DNA of 37,490 bases from Bacteroidota bacterium (GTDB lineage Bacteria; Bacteroidota; Bacteroidia; Bacteroidales; FEN-979): assembly GCA_026391755.1 (NCBI GenBank), contig JAPLDN010000265.1:1-37490 (forward strand), in the 5' to 3' direction. The translations under genes and the position numbers were made by a program. This document shows positions 30,906 through 37,490 of the stretch, in pieces. The notes under the pieces are model-generated. The model searched no databases. It worked only from the letters and a program-made list of their open reading frames with translations, and had not been told where the DNA came from. Numbering within the stretch: position 1 is the first letter of the stretch; every line of letters starts with the position of its first letter.

Positions 30906-32012
30906 ATGAAAAAGTGTATTGTCTTAGCCGTTCTATTGATTATCATTGTGATACCCCTGTTCTGCGGTGCCCAGAAAAAGGCTGCTGCCAAAACTCAGGA
31001 TAAGACCGGCAAGAACCCAAACGACAAACAGGGGAAAGATCAGATACCCCCGTTAAGAGAACTCTGTATTTTGGAATATAAAACAGATTTTTCCACACTG
31101 GCCGATAAATACAAGGATGACCTGTTCCCTAAAAGCAACGCCAAAAGCGCAATTCATTTTTACCGTGGCATCAGCCTGCTTAAACAGGGAATGTATAATG
31201 AATCTATCCGCGATTTCAAGATTGCAAGGCAGGATACGAATATCAACCGTAATATGTGCAACTTCTTCATCGCCCTTTCTTTTATGCAGCTGCACATGAA
31301 GGACAGCATCCTGAGCATCTGTGGCGCCACATTGAATGTTCCCGGTCAGGAACTTATGAAACCCGATTACTGGAATAATGCTGAATTCACTAAAGAAAGA
31401 GTCTTTATCTCCTATATCCTTGGTACCAACCAGGTGCTGAACAAACCCACCGATACTCTTCTTATCGATGCCCTGTATGGGTTCTGTATAAGGGAGGAAA
31501 AATTTCTTGAAGCTTATTACAATTATGGGACTTACAGCTACAAGCTTGGACGGTACAAGAAATCTATCGATATGCTAGTCAAAGTGCATGACCTGAAGAC
31601 GCCCGAAGACACCCTGATCCTTCTCGACCTGGGTTATATGTACAGGCTTTCGGGTGACAATATTCAGGCTATGAAGTCCTATAACCTGCTTCTCGGCGGA
31701 ACCCGTTCATACATGGGGTACAATAACAGAGGCTGCCTATACGCATTTATGGAAAAATACGGAAAAGCTCTCTCTGATCTCTCGGCCGCTATACGGAGAA
31801 ATTCAAAGGGTATTGATGCGCTGTGTAACCGCGGACTTGTTTACCTGAAAATGCTTGAATATAAAAAATCCGTTGCGGATTTCAATACGGTGGTCCAATT
31901 AAAACCCGACTACTCCGATGGTTATTATTACCGTGGTTTTGCCCTTAAAGCCACGGGAGACTATGCAAACTCTGTGACCGATTTTACACGGGCCCTGCAG
32001 CTGAAGAAGTAA
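30906..32012 (+). CDS. Exported tetratricopeptide-repeat protein
   Basis: The start is ATG 30906, which opens the signal peptide MKKCIVLAVLLIIIVIPLFCGAQ; the longer frame from 30870 begins before the promoter. The product has 368 residues. A low-complexity Lys/Ala linker (KKAAAKTQDKTGKNPNDKQ) precedes helical repeats. TPR units are clear in the C-terminal half, for example SKGIDALCNRGLVYLKMLEYKKSVADFNTVVQLKPD followed by YSDGYYYRGFALKATGDYANSVTDFTRALQLK, and earlier DTLILLDLGYMYRLSGDNIQAMKSY. TPR domains mediate protein-protein contacts. It is periplasmic by prediction; partners are unknown. Confidence 0.85.
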   Translation: MKKCIVLAVLLIIIVIPLFCGAQKKAAAKTQDKTGKNPNDKQGKDQIPPLRELCILEYKTDFSTLADKYKDDLFPKSNAKSAIHFYRGISLLKQGMYNESIRDFKIARQDTNINRNMCNFFIALSFMQLHMKDSILSICGATLNVPGQELMKPDYWNNAEFTKERVFISYILGTNQVLNKPTDTLLIDALYGFCIREEKFLEAYYNYGTYSYKLGRYKKSIDMLVKVHDLKTPEDTLILLDLGYMYRLSGDNIQAMKSYNLLLGGTRSYMGYNNRGCLYAFMEKYGKALSDLSAAIRRNSKGIDALCNRGLVYLKMLEYKKSVADFNTVVQLKPDYSDGYYYRGFALKATGDYANSVTDFTRALQLKK

Positions 32013-32104
32013 CAATGGGCTGTTAATAAAGTTCTTGAAACAACTATTTTTCCCCTTTCTTATGCGAGTATCTTTACGCCAGATCTTAATCCAGCGGGTA
32101 CTCC

Positions 32105-32764
32105 ATGCATAAACAAACTCCATTCCTAATCCTCCTCTTTTTGCTGTTTTTAGGCTCCAGGGTGGAATCCCAAACTATTGGCACTCTTGGCAAGCGGTTT
32201 TTCGATAATTGGTCAATTAGTATCAGCGGGGGTCCGAATATTTTTTTCGGCGATATAAAAGAATATAAATACCTGCCCGCAACCAGCCCAATTAATGAGA
32301 TTCGCTATGCCGGGACATTGTCATTAAACCGGCAGTTGAGCCATGTTTTCATGTTAAGGGGCCAGTTTCTCTGGGGCCAGTTAGCCGGCGAAAAGCTTAA
32401 GTATAAGGACGGCAGCCCCTGTAACCAGTACTTTACAAGCACTCTTTTTGAATTAAACCTGAATACAACCATTAACTTTTCAAACCTCATACTTAGATAC
32501 AATCCCAAGCGGTTTTTCTTTGTTTACGGGACTATAGGTGCTGGCGCTGTGAATTGGATTACCAAGAAAAAAGATATCACAACAGATGCAATTATCGCAA
32601 CTGACGGAAGCTGGGAAAAAATTAATCCCCATATTGTAATTCCGGCAGGTCTCGGCGCCTATTTCAGCATAAAAGATAAAGTAAACCTTGGGCTCGAATG
32701 GACTGTCAGAAGTCTGGCTATAGACCGGCTTGATGCTACGGTTGGCGGATTTCCATTATCCTAA
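32105..32764 (+). CDS. Outer-membrane beta-barrel part of a probably split gene
   Basis: The product has 219 residues. Signal peptide MHKQTPFLILLFLLFLGSRVESQ, then alternating strands of a small barrel: WSISISGGPNIFFGDIKEY, EIRYAGTLSLNRQLSHVFMLRGQFLWGQL, LFELNLNTTINFSNLI, FFFVYGTIGAGAVNW, VNLGLEWTVRSLAIDRLDATVGGF. It stops at PLS within the region where related proteins continue into the last strands. The adjacent frame (32730-33221) goes on with a Pro-rich linker and a SPOR domain. Removing one C at 32752-32753 would join them as VGGFHYPKLPPPLPS. The gene is therefore likely one barrel-SPOR protein broken by a frameshift. TATCTTTA at 32069-32076 is a one-mismatch promoter element. Confidence 0.75.
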   Translation: MHKQTPFLILLFLLFLGSRVESQTIGTLGKRFFDNWSISISGGPNIFFGDIKEYKYLPATSPINEIRYAGTLSLNRQLSHVFMLRGQFLWGQLAGEKLKYKDGSPCNQYFTSTLFELNLNTTINFSNLILRYNPKRFFFVYGTIGAGAVNWITKKKDITTDAIIATDGSWEKINPHIVIPAGLGAYFSIKDKVNLGLEWTVRSLAIDRLDATVGGFPLS

Positions 32765-33221
32765 GCTTCCGCCGCCCTTGCCTTCACAAGATACTCTTAA
32801 GCCGGCTCAACCCATCCTGGTACCCAATATTCCTCCGCCTTCGGAGGAAAACAATGAAGATACCAATATCATGGTCGCTCCGGTTAAAGGCATTTCATAC
32901 AGGGTTCAGGTCTTCGCTTTCAAAGAGGATACATATAGTGCAGAACAGATACGCGAGAAACTAAAACTAAGCCAGACTGTTTCAAAAGAATACTCCGGCG
33001 GCTGGCACCGTTATACCATTGGTTCGTTTACCGATCTTGCTGAAGCAAAAAAGCTGATGTCTGAGCTTCGCACTTCAAAAGAAATTCCGGATGCTTTTAT
33101 AGCAAAATACATCAATGGCAAAAGAGCCACCCCGGCACCTCCGCATACTATTAAACACACAAAATATTCAAAAAGTGCCAAAGGGAAGATCTATTATCAC
33201 AAACCCGTCCATAAAAAATAG
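32730..33221 (+). CDS. SPOR-domain part of the split gene
   Basis: The frame is open from about 32730 (TTG) and overlaps the barrel frame by 35 bp. After a Pro-rich linker (PKLPPPLPSQDTLKPAQPILVPNIPPPSEEN) comes a SPOR domain (about residues 53-130): ISYRVQVFAFKEDTYSAEQIREKLKL, GGWHRYTIGSFTDLAEAKKLMSELR, PDAFIAKYINGKR. SPOR domains bind peptidoglycan with stripped stem peptides. The C-terminal tail is very basic (HTIKHTKYSKSAKGKIYYHKPVHKK). It has no signal peptide of its own, so alone it would stay in the cytoplasm, which supports reading it as the 3' part of the barrel gene. Confidence 0.75.
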   Translation: MMLRLADFHYPKLPPPLPSQDTLKPAQPILVPNIPPPSEENNEDTNIMVAPVKGISYRVQVFAFKEDTYSAEQIREKLKLSQTVSKEYSGGWHRYTIGSFTDLAEAKKLMSELRTSKEIPDAFIAKYINGKRATPAPPHTIKHTKYSKSAKGKIYYHKPVHKK

Positions 33222-33279
33222 GCTGCTTTTTCTTCTTTGATCCTATCACTTTTTCTTCCTTCCCGGATTAAGCATAAAA

Positions 33280-35745
33280 ATGCTTATGAAGGGGAAAAAA
33301 ATTTCAGGAGCAGTGGCATGCTTGCTGCTGACCTGGGTTTCTGTCAAAGGGGTAGCCGCGGATATAGTAACGGCACAATCGGGTTCATGGACAAGTATCA
33401 GTACCTGGGTTGGAAGCGTTGTCCCTGTCCAGGGCGACAATGTGACCGTCAAAGCGGGCCATACGGTCACCATTCCAAGCAGCGGAACAAAATCCTGCAC
33501 AAACCTTATTGTTGAAACAGGTGGAAAGCTCTATGCGAATACCAGCGGAAGCCAGAGGTATGTTGATATTTACGGGAATATCATCTGCAACGGGATTATC
33601 GGGAACGGAAATATTTACGACGGGATATCGTTTAACATTGAAGGTAATAACTGCCTGATCAGCGGAAGCGGGTCATTTGATGCATCGAGGATGAGGAAAA
33701 ATACGGGCCTGAATTCTTCCACTTCACTCACTCTTGCAATGAATGTCAACCTTAGGTTTAACGGAACTGCATTCTTCAACAATAAATCAGCGTCAAATTT
33801 CCACCTTATAATAAATCCTGGAAGTACCCTGAATTGCCCTGGGAACTCAGGGAGTCCTGGAAATGTTTGTATTGACGGCACCAATGCCTCTAACGGCTCA
33901 AGCTACGGGGGTTCCATCACAGTGAACGGCAGTCTTTCGGTTGGAGGGATACTGTACCTCACCACCGACAATAACTCCACGGCATACACTGTTTCTTTTA
34001 CCGTCAACAGCGGAGGTACTGTGAATACGGCTTCCGTAATCTGCACAAACAGCGGTACCGCATGTCATACCACAACCATCAATGATGGAGGTCTGTTCAA
34101 CTTTACCTCCGGCAGCTGGGGGACGATCGGGTTTTCAAATAATTCCTACGTTTTCGGACCGGCTTCAACAGTGGAGTATTCAGGTAGCGGCGATCAGGAT
34201 GTTGGGAATCCTGCATCTTACGGGCATCTGATCCTCAGCGGTTCGGGAGACAAGACGGCAAGTACGGGAGATATTACTATCAATGGGGACCTGGACATCC
34301 AAAACCCTTGCCGCTTTGTAATTCCTCAGAACCGGGCTGTCAGTTTAAATGGTAACCTTAATTTGAATACTGCGGATGGGCTGTTCCTTCAAGCCGGAAG
34401 CAGCACTGCTGCAACGGGTTCCTTCATTCACTATGGTTGTATAACCGGCAGCGGAACAGTGAGAGCCGAGAAATTTATTTCACAATACCTGACTGAAAAT
34501 GACGCCAATTATCATTTAATTTCTTCCCCTGTTTCGGCTCAGAACATCCAACCCGGATTCGTGGCTGATCCTCCCGATCGCAGTACCGATTTCTATCGCT
34601 GGGATGAATCTTTTGAACTCTGGGTGAACTCAAAAACCGAATCAGGCAGTTGGAACACTTCTTTCCAGCCAGCCGACGACCGCAGCTTCCGTCCCGGCGT
34701 CGGATATCTAATGGCTTCGGCATCGGATGAAATCAAGACTTTTTCGGGGACTGTAACCAACTCCAACCTGGCTGTGCCGGTATCGTTCACAGCAGGGAAT
34801 TACCCTGGTTTTAATCTCGTTGGTAATCCTTACACCTCGGCTTTATTTGCCGACATTCAAAGCTGGAATAAAACCGATATAAGGAATGCCGTATGGGTTT
34901 GGGACCCCGCTTCGGGAAATTATAAAACCTGGAACGGGCTTGCCGGGACTCTTACCGATGGGATTATTCCTGCGATGCAGGGATTTTTTATCCGGGCTTA
35001 CGGTCCATTCCCTTCTATCGTCATCCCTGCCTCTTCAAGGACCCATAGCAATCAGCAGTCATATAAACAACACGGCGGTATGGGGCTGAGGATTTCTCTC
35101 TCAGGTGGTTCTTATAAGGATGAAAGCGTTTTACATATCCCGAAGCAGCGGCCTGAATTTCCTGATTCCATGTTTAACGTCTCAAAAATGTTTGGATTTA
35201 AATATGCACCACAATTGTATTTTCTGATGAAATCAGGAATGTATTCAATTTTGCAGGATTTTATCCCTGCGGGAAGCAGGACTATCCCTATTGGAATAAA
35301 AAAGGGGGAGTCCGACACCCTGACATTTCATTTCACAGGTATTGAAACGTTATCAAACGAGGATGCCGTATACCTGGAAGACAGGCTTGAAAACCATAAT
35401 GTCAACCTCAGGGCAGATGACACATATATTTTTGTAAGCAACCAGGACTGCGAAAATGACAGGTTTTTCCTGCATTTCAATAATACTACCGGCAGCAGCA
35501 TGCCCAATGCCTCGAAAACGATCAGGCTGTTTTCCGAAAAAGGAGATTTAAGGATAGAAGGACTGGAGGCTTTCATGGGTTGTGAGATGCTTTGCATCTA
35601 TGATATGGCAGGCAGAATGGTGATGGAACAACACATCCCCCCCGGAATTAATAAAGTCGGACTTAATCTCGCCCCTGCATATTATGTAGTGCGCCTTAGC
35701 ACAGGCAATTCCTCTGTTTCGAAGAAGCTTTTATTCATTAAATAA
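33280..35745 (+). CDS. G8-like beta-helix T9SS cargo protein
   Basis: The product has 821 residues; ATG 33280 or ATG 33286 gives the signal peptide (ISGAVACLLLTWVSVKGVAA). The mature N-terminus SGSWTSISTWVGSVVPVQGDNVTVKAGHTVTI resembles the start of G8 domains and of parallel beta-helix regions in T9SS substrates. Asn/Gly/Ser-rich strands follow to about residue 400 (LTLAMNVNLRFNG, SLSVGGILYLTT, ITINGDLDI). The middle region has YHLISSPVSAQNIQPGF and FNLVGNPYTSALFADIQSW, common in Bacteroidetes cell-surface proteins. The C-terminus IRLFSEKGDLRIEGLEAF...AGRMVMEQHIPPGINKVGLNL...VSKKLLFIK is a T9SS type A sorting domain. It is likely a surface adhesin or polymer-binding protein; no catalytic residues were recognised. 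Confidence 0.85.
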   Translation: MLMKGKKISGAVACLLLTWVSVKGVAADIVTAQSGSWTSISTWVGSVVPVQGDNVTVKAGHTVTIPSSGTKSCTNLIVETGGKLYANTSGSQRYVDIYGNIICNGIIGNGNIYDGISFNIEGNNCLISGSGSFDASRMRKNTGLNSSTSLTLAMNVNLRFNGTAFFNNKSASNFHLIINPGSTLNCPGNSGSPGNVCIDGTNASNGSSYGGSITVNGSLSVGGILYLTTDNNSTAYTVSFTVNSGGTVNTASVICTNSGTACHTTTINDGGLFNFTSGSWGTIGFSNNSYVFGPASTVEYSGSGDQDVGNPASYGHLILSGSGDKTASTGDITINGDLDIQNPCRFVIPQNRAVSLNGNLNLNTADGLFLQAGSSTAATGSFIHYGCITGSGTVRAEKFISQYLTENDANYHLISSPVSAQNIQPGFVADPPDRSTDFYRWDESFELWVNSKTESGSWNTSFQPADDRSFRPGVGYLMASASDEIKTFSGTVTNSNLAVPVSFTAGNYPGFNLVGNPYTSALFADIQSWNKTDIRNAVWVWDPASGNYKTWNGLAGTLTDGIIPAMQGFFIRAYGPFPSIVIPASSRTHSNQQSYKQHGGMGLRISLSGGSYKDESVLHIPKQRPEFPDSMFNVSKMFGFKYAPQLYFLMKSGMYSILQDFIPAGSRTIPIGIKKGESDTLTFHFTGIETLSNEDAVYLEDRLENHNVNLRADDTYIFVSNQDCENDRFFLHFNNTTGSSMPNASKTIRLFSEKGDLRIEGLEAFMGCEMLCIYDMAGRMVMEQHIPPGINKVGLNLAPAYYVVRLSTGNSSVSKKLLFIK

Positions 35746-35753
35746 TATTGATT

Positions 35754-36047
35754 ATGAACACAATGGTAAAGTTGATTGTTATGGGATGCGGATTAATGCT
35801 GGGAACTGCTTTACCTGCAGTAAGTGATGATCCGGGGCCCCCTCCTCCTCCTTCTGAACATGGAATGGGCGGGGACCAGGGTCCGGCAGGCGCTCCCATT
35901 GATGGAGGACTGGGAATCCTCCTGGGAATCGGGGCAGCATACGGGGGTAAAAAGTATCTGCAGTCAATAAAAATGAAAAAAGAAATAAGTGCTGAGAATG
36001 AAGAAGGCAATAAGGAACCCGGTTTTACAAATGGTAATGCTGCCTGA
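35754..36047 (+). CDS. Small PID-CTERM-like secreted protein
   Basis: The start is ATG 35754 (MNTMVKLIVMGCGLMLGTALPAVS); the TTG at 35748 is an extension. The product has 97 residues. After a signal peptide comes a low-complexity linker (DDPGPPPPPSEHGMGGDQGPAG), then APIDGGLGILLGIGAAYGGKKYLQSIKMKK: a Pro-Ile-Asp motif, a short hydrophobic helix and a basic end. This is the pattern of the Bacteroidetes PID-CTERM putative sorting signal. The gene begins eight bases after the stop of the T9SS cargo gene and so is probably cotranscribed with it. Its 3' end overlaps the convergent rhaD gene by 23 bp. The mature polypeptide contains almost nothing but the tail, which is odd for a sorted cargo. Confidence 0.75.
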   Translation: MNTMVKLIVMGCGLMLGTALPAVSDDPGPPPPPSEHGMGGDQGPAGAPIDGGLGILLGIGAAYGGKKYLQSIKMKKEISAENEEGNKEPGFTNGNAA

Positions 36048-36897
36048 TCTCAGCAATTTCCTCATCAGTCAGTCCATCGGGCTCTAATCCGGTACGGGCA
36101 CAACTGAGGAATATACCAGCAGCCTTTGCAGCCAGATCAAGTTCATCAAAGGCTTCCGAAATAGTTTTCCCTATGGCCATAGCACCATGCTTTTCCCAGA
36201 TCACCACAGGGTTCTTCTCGAAACAACGGGCTGTCAGTGTTGCGATCTTTTCAGTACCGGGAATGGTGTGAGGCACGAACCCGTATCCTTTTGGCTGAAA
36301 CATAACCGTTTCGGGATGCATTTTCCAAAGTATCCCCGTCAGTGATTCGGCCGAAAGAAACTTTGGGTTATGTGTAAGGGCGATAAGCTCGGTTACATGG
36401 GAATGAACCAGGGCCTTTTCCGGAGCGTTAGTCCTGCATAGCATTTCATGAATAGCAAGATGTGTGGGAAGTTCCGAAGTGGGCATAGGTTTTTTCTCTA
36501 TTCGCTCAGGCGCAATGATATGGTATGCTGTAGCCGAATCACTGATATACACCAGGCATAATTCCTCCAAAGGATCCTCGGCAAGATCCCTCATCCTGGA
36601 TCCTGCTGCGGTGATAAGAAGGAGCTGCCGCTTTAGTCCTGCATATTCCCTGGGAAGAGGCAGAAAAGGATACGTCGAAAATTTATCCAGGTCCTTTATC
36701 GAAAACAATGAAGTGATATTAACCGAAATATTGCCTGCATTCCTCTCGGCCCATCTTCTGTCCCAAAGAAATCCAGCGACCCTTGAGAGTTCCTCTGTAA
36801 TGATTTTTATTTCTTTCTTCTGAAAAATACCCTGTGTGAAATTGATCAGTGGGTCAAGGTTCACTTTTAAATCAACATTGATTATTTTCTGTTTCAT
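36025..36897 (-). CDS. rhaD: Rhamnulose-1-phosphate aldolase
   Basis: The start is ATG 36897 (MKQKIINVDLKVNLDPL), seven bases after the tadA stop; the longer frame to 36957 lies inside tadA. The product has 290 residues of the class II aldolase/adducin fold. Zinc-site and substrate regions are visible: RRWAERNAGNIS (phosphate loop), ALVHSHVTELIALTHNP (two His ligands) and WEKHGAMAIGKT (third His). RhaD splits L-rhamnulose 1-phosphate into DHAP and L-lactaldehyde. The overall match (WAERNAGNISVN, ITAAGSRMRDL, HLAIHEML) is closest to RhaD, but another sugar-phosphate aldolase of the family is possible: no rhaA, rhaB or rhamnose transporter is nearby. It follows truB-tadA in one minus-strand run. 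Confidence 0.8.
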   Translation of the reverse strand: MKQKIINVDLKVNLDPLINFTQGIFQKKEIKIITEELSRVAGFLWDRRWAERNAGNISVNITSLFSIKDLDKFSTYPFLPLPREYAGLKRQLLLITAAGSRMRDLAEDPLEELCLVYISDSATAYHIIAPERIEKKPMPTSELPTHLAIHEMLCRTNAPEKALVHSHVTELIALTHNPKFLSAESLTGILWKMHPETVMFQPKGYGFVPHTIPGTEKIATLTARCFEKNPVVIWEKHGAMAIGKTISEAFDELDLAAKAAGIFLSCARTGLEPDGLTDEEIAEIRQHYHL

Positions 36898-36904
36898 CAC
36901 TGTA

Positions 36905-37366
36905 TTATTTATTCCTCTTCCGGGCAAAAAATAATTTAAGCAAGCGCTGGCATTCAAGCTCTAATATCCCGCTTGCCATAGTCGTCTTTGGGTGCAGGAG
37001 CGGCTGCCCTGTAAGTGTAAATCCTCTCTTCTCATCCCGTGCTCCATAGGTTACCTTCCCGATCCGGGTCCAGAAAGAAGCCCCTGCACACATGACACAA
37101 GGCTCTAAGGTTACAAACAAAGTGCATTCATTCAGGTACTTCCCTCCCAGGAAATCAGCAGCTGAAGTAAATGCCTGCATCTCGGCATGGGCAGTGACAT
37201 CATTCAGGGTTTCGGTCATATTGTGGGCACGGGCGATTATTCGCTTATCGCATACTATTACAGCCCCAACGGGAACTTCGTCTTTTTCAAAGGCTTTCTG
37301 TGCTTCTTTTAGCGCTTCATTCATGAAGTACTCATCGGAAAATAAAGGATAGGAAACCGTTTTCAT
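36905..37366 (-). CDS. tadA: tRNA-specific adenosine deaminase
   Basis: The product has 153 residues. The cytidine-deaminase-like zinc site is complete: H60-A-E62 (THAEMQAF) and P-C90-V-M-C93 (TLEPCVMCAGA). The stretch EVPVGAVIV upstream and YGARDEKRGF downstream are typical of TadA, which converts adenosine 34 to inosine in tRNA-Arg(ACG). ATG 37366 overlaps the stop of the upstream truB fragment as ATGA. Length is normal and no residue is missing. Guanine deaminase is a less likely alternative because of the EPCVMCAGA and THAEMxA motifs. Confidence 0.93.
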   Translation of the reverse strand: MKTVSYPLFSDEYFMNEALKEAQKAFEKDEVPVGAVIVCDKRIIARAHNMTETLNDVTAHAEMQAFTSAADFLGGKYLNECTLFVTLEPCVMCAGASFWTRIGKVTYGARDEKRGFTLTGQPLLHPKTTMASGILELECQRLLKLFFARKRNK

Positions 37367-37490
37367 GAGCCTTTCAATTCATCATTTGTAAATAAAAACC
37401 GGTTTATGTTTTCCATTTCCCATGCATCCCTGAGAAAGTAAGTCCCGATACGTGTACGGCAAAGTTCAGTGAGATGTGCGCCGCAGCTTA
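37363..37490 (-). CDS. truB: tRNA pseudouridine synthase B, C-terminal end only
   Basis: The minus strand is open from the right edge to a TGA at 37365-37363. The last 41 residues begin CGAHLTELCRTRIGTYFL and continue through DAWEMENINRFLFTN to ELKGS. GAHLTxLxRTRIG-x-(F/Y)-x-L-x-DAW is the conserved C-terminal strand region of bacterial TruB, which makes pseudouridine 55 in the T loop of tRNAs. The stop overlaps the tadA ATG (ATGA), so the two are translationally coupled. The rest of the gene lies to the right of the window. The call rests on a short stretch but the motif is distinctive. Confidence 0.75.
   Translation of the reverse strand, partial: SCGAHLTELCRTRIGTYFLRDAWEMENINRFLFTNDELKGS

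Overview
The window reads as chromosomal DNA of an uncultured-type Bacteroidetes, most likely a Bacteroidales relative. The evidence: two proteins with C-terminal type IX secretion (T9SS) sorting domains, an S46 dipeptidyl peptidase, a DUF2723/GT117-type membrane protein, a DUF4907 protein, a PID-CTERM-like small protein, and several promoters of the Bacteroidetes form TTG-N20-TAnnTTTG. Few start codons have a visible Shine-Dalgarno sequence, which also fits the phylum. No phage, insertion sequence, CRISPR array or rRNA was seen.

Layout. 1-3.9 kb: 3' part of an NmrA-like Rossmann protein cut by the left edge; a 178-nt imperfect palindrome; divergent acyl-ACP thioesterase and HD-domain genes; an internally shortened secreted isochorismatase-like gene preceded by a 30-bp perfect palindrome; a small membrane protein with a probable N-terminal frameshift, followed by a 62-residue excisionase-type HTH protein. 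4-7.6 kb: convergent exported M28 and S46 (DPP7-like) peptidases. 7.9-10.3 kb: ECF sigma factor, putative anti-sigma factor carrying a heptanucleotide repeat, and an adhesin-like gene broken by one in-frame stop. 10.5-13.9 kb: an exported protein joining two NTF2-like regions to a peroxiredoxin domain, an M64 metallopeptidase lipoprotein, and a start-less gene remnant. 14-19.3 kb: small secreted protein with a clear terminator, MFS transporter, aldo/keto reductase bracketed by two copies of a modular repeat, and a lone elongation factor G. 19.5-26.1 kb: inward-rectifier-like K+ channel, tRNA-Val(CAC), DUF4907 protein, a 1438-residue kelch/PKD-like T9SS protein and a PPP-type phosphatase. 26.2-33.2 kb: DUF2723 membrane protein divergent from an alginate-export-like porin, then a TPR protein and a beta-barrel/SPOR gene split by a frameshift. 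33.3-37.5 kb: G8-like T9SS protein, PID-CTERM-like protein, and on the minus strand the run truB (3' end only) - tadA - rhaD.

Functional picture. Three exported peptidases (M28, S46, M64), two T9SS cargo proteins and an outer-membrane porin indicate peptide and polymer use at the cell surface. The rest is scattered housekeeping (EF-G, tRNA, TadA, TruB). A notable share of the accessory genes look decayed: internal deletion, two frameshifts, a premature stop and an orphan C-terminal fragment. Each of these should be tested against raw reads before being taken as biological.
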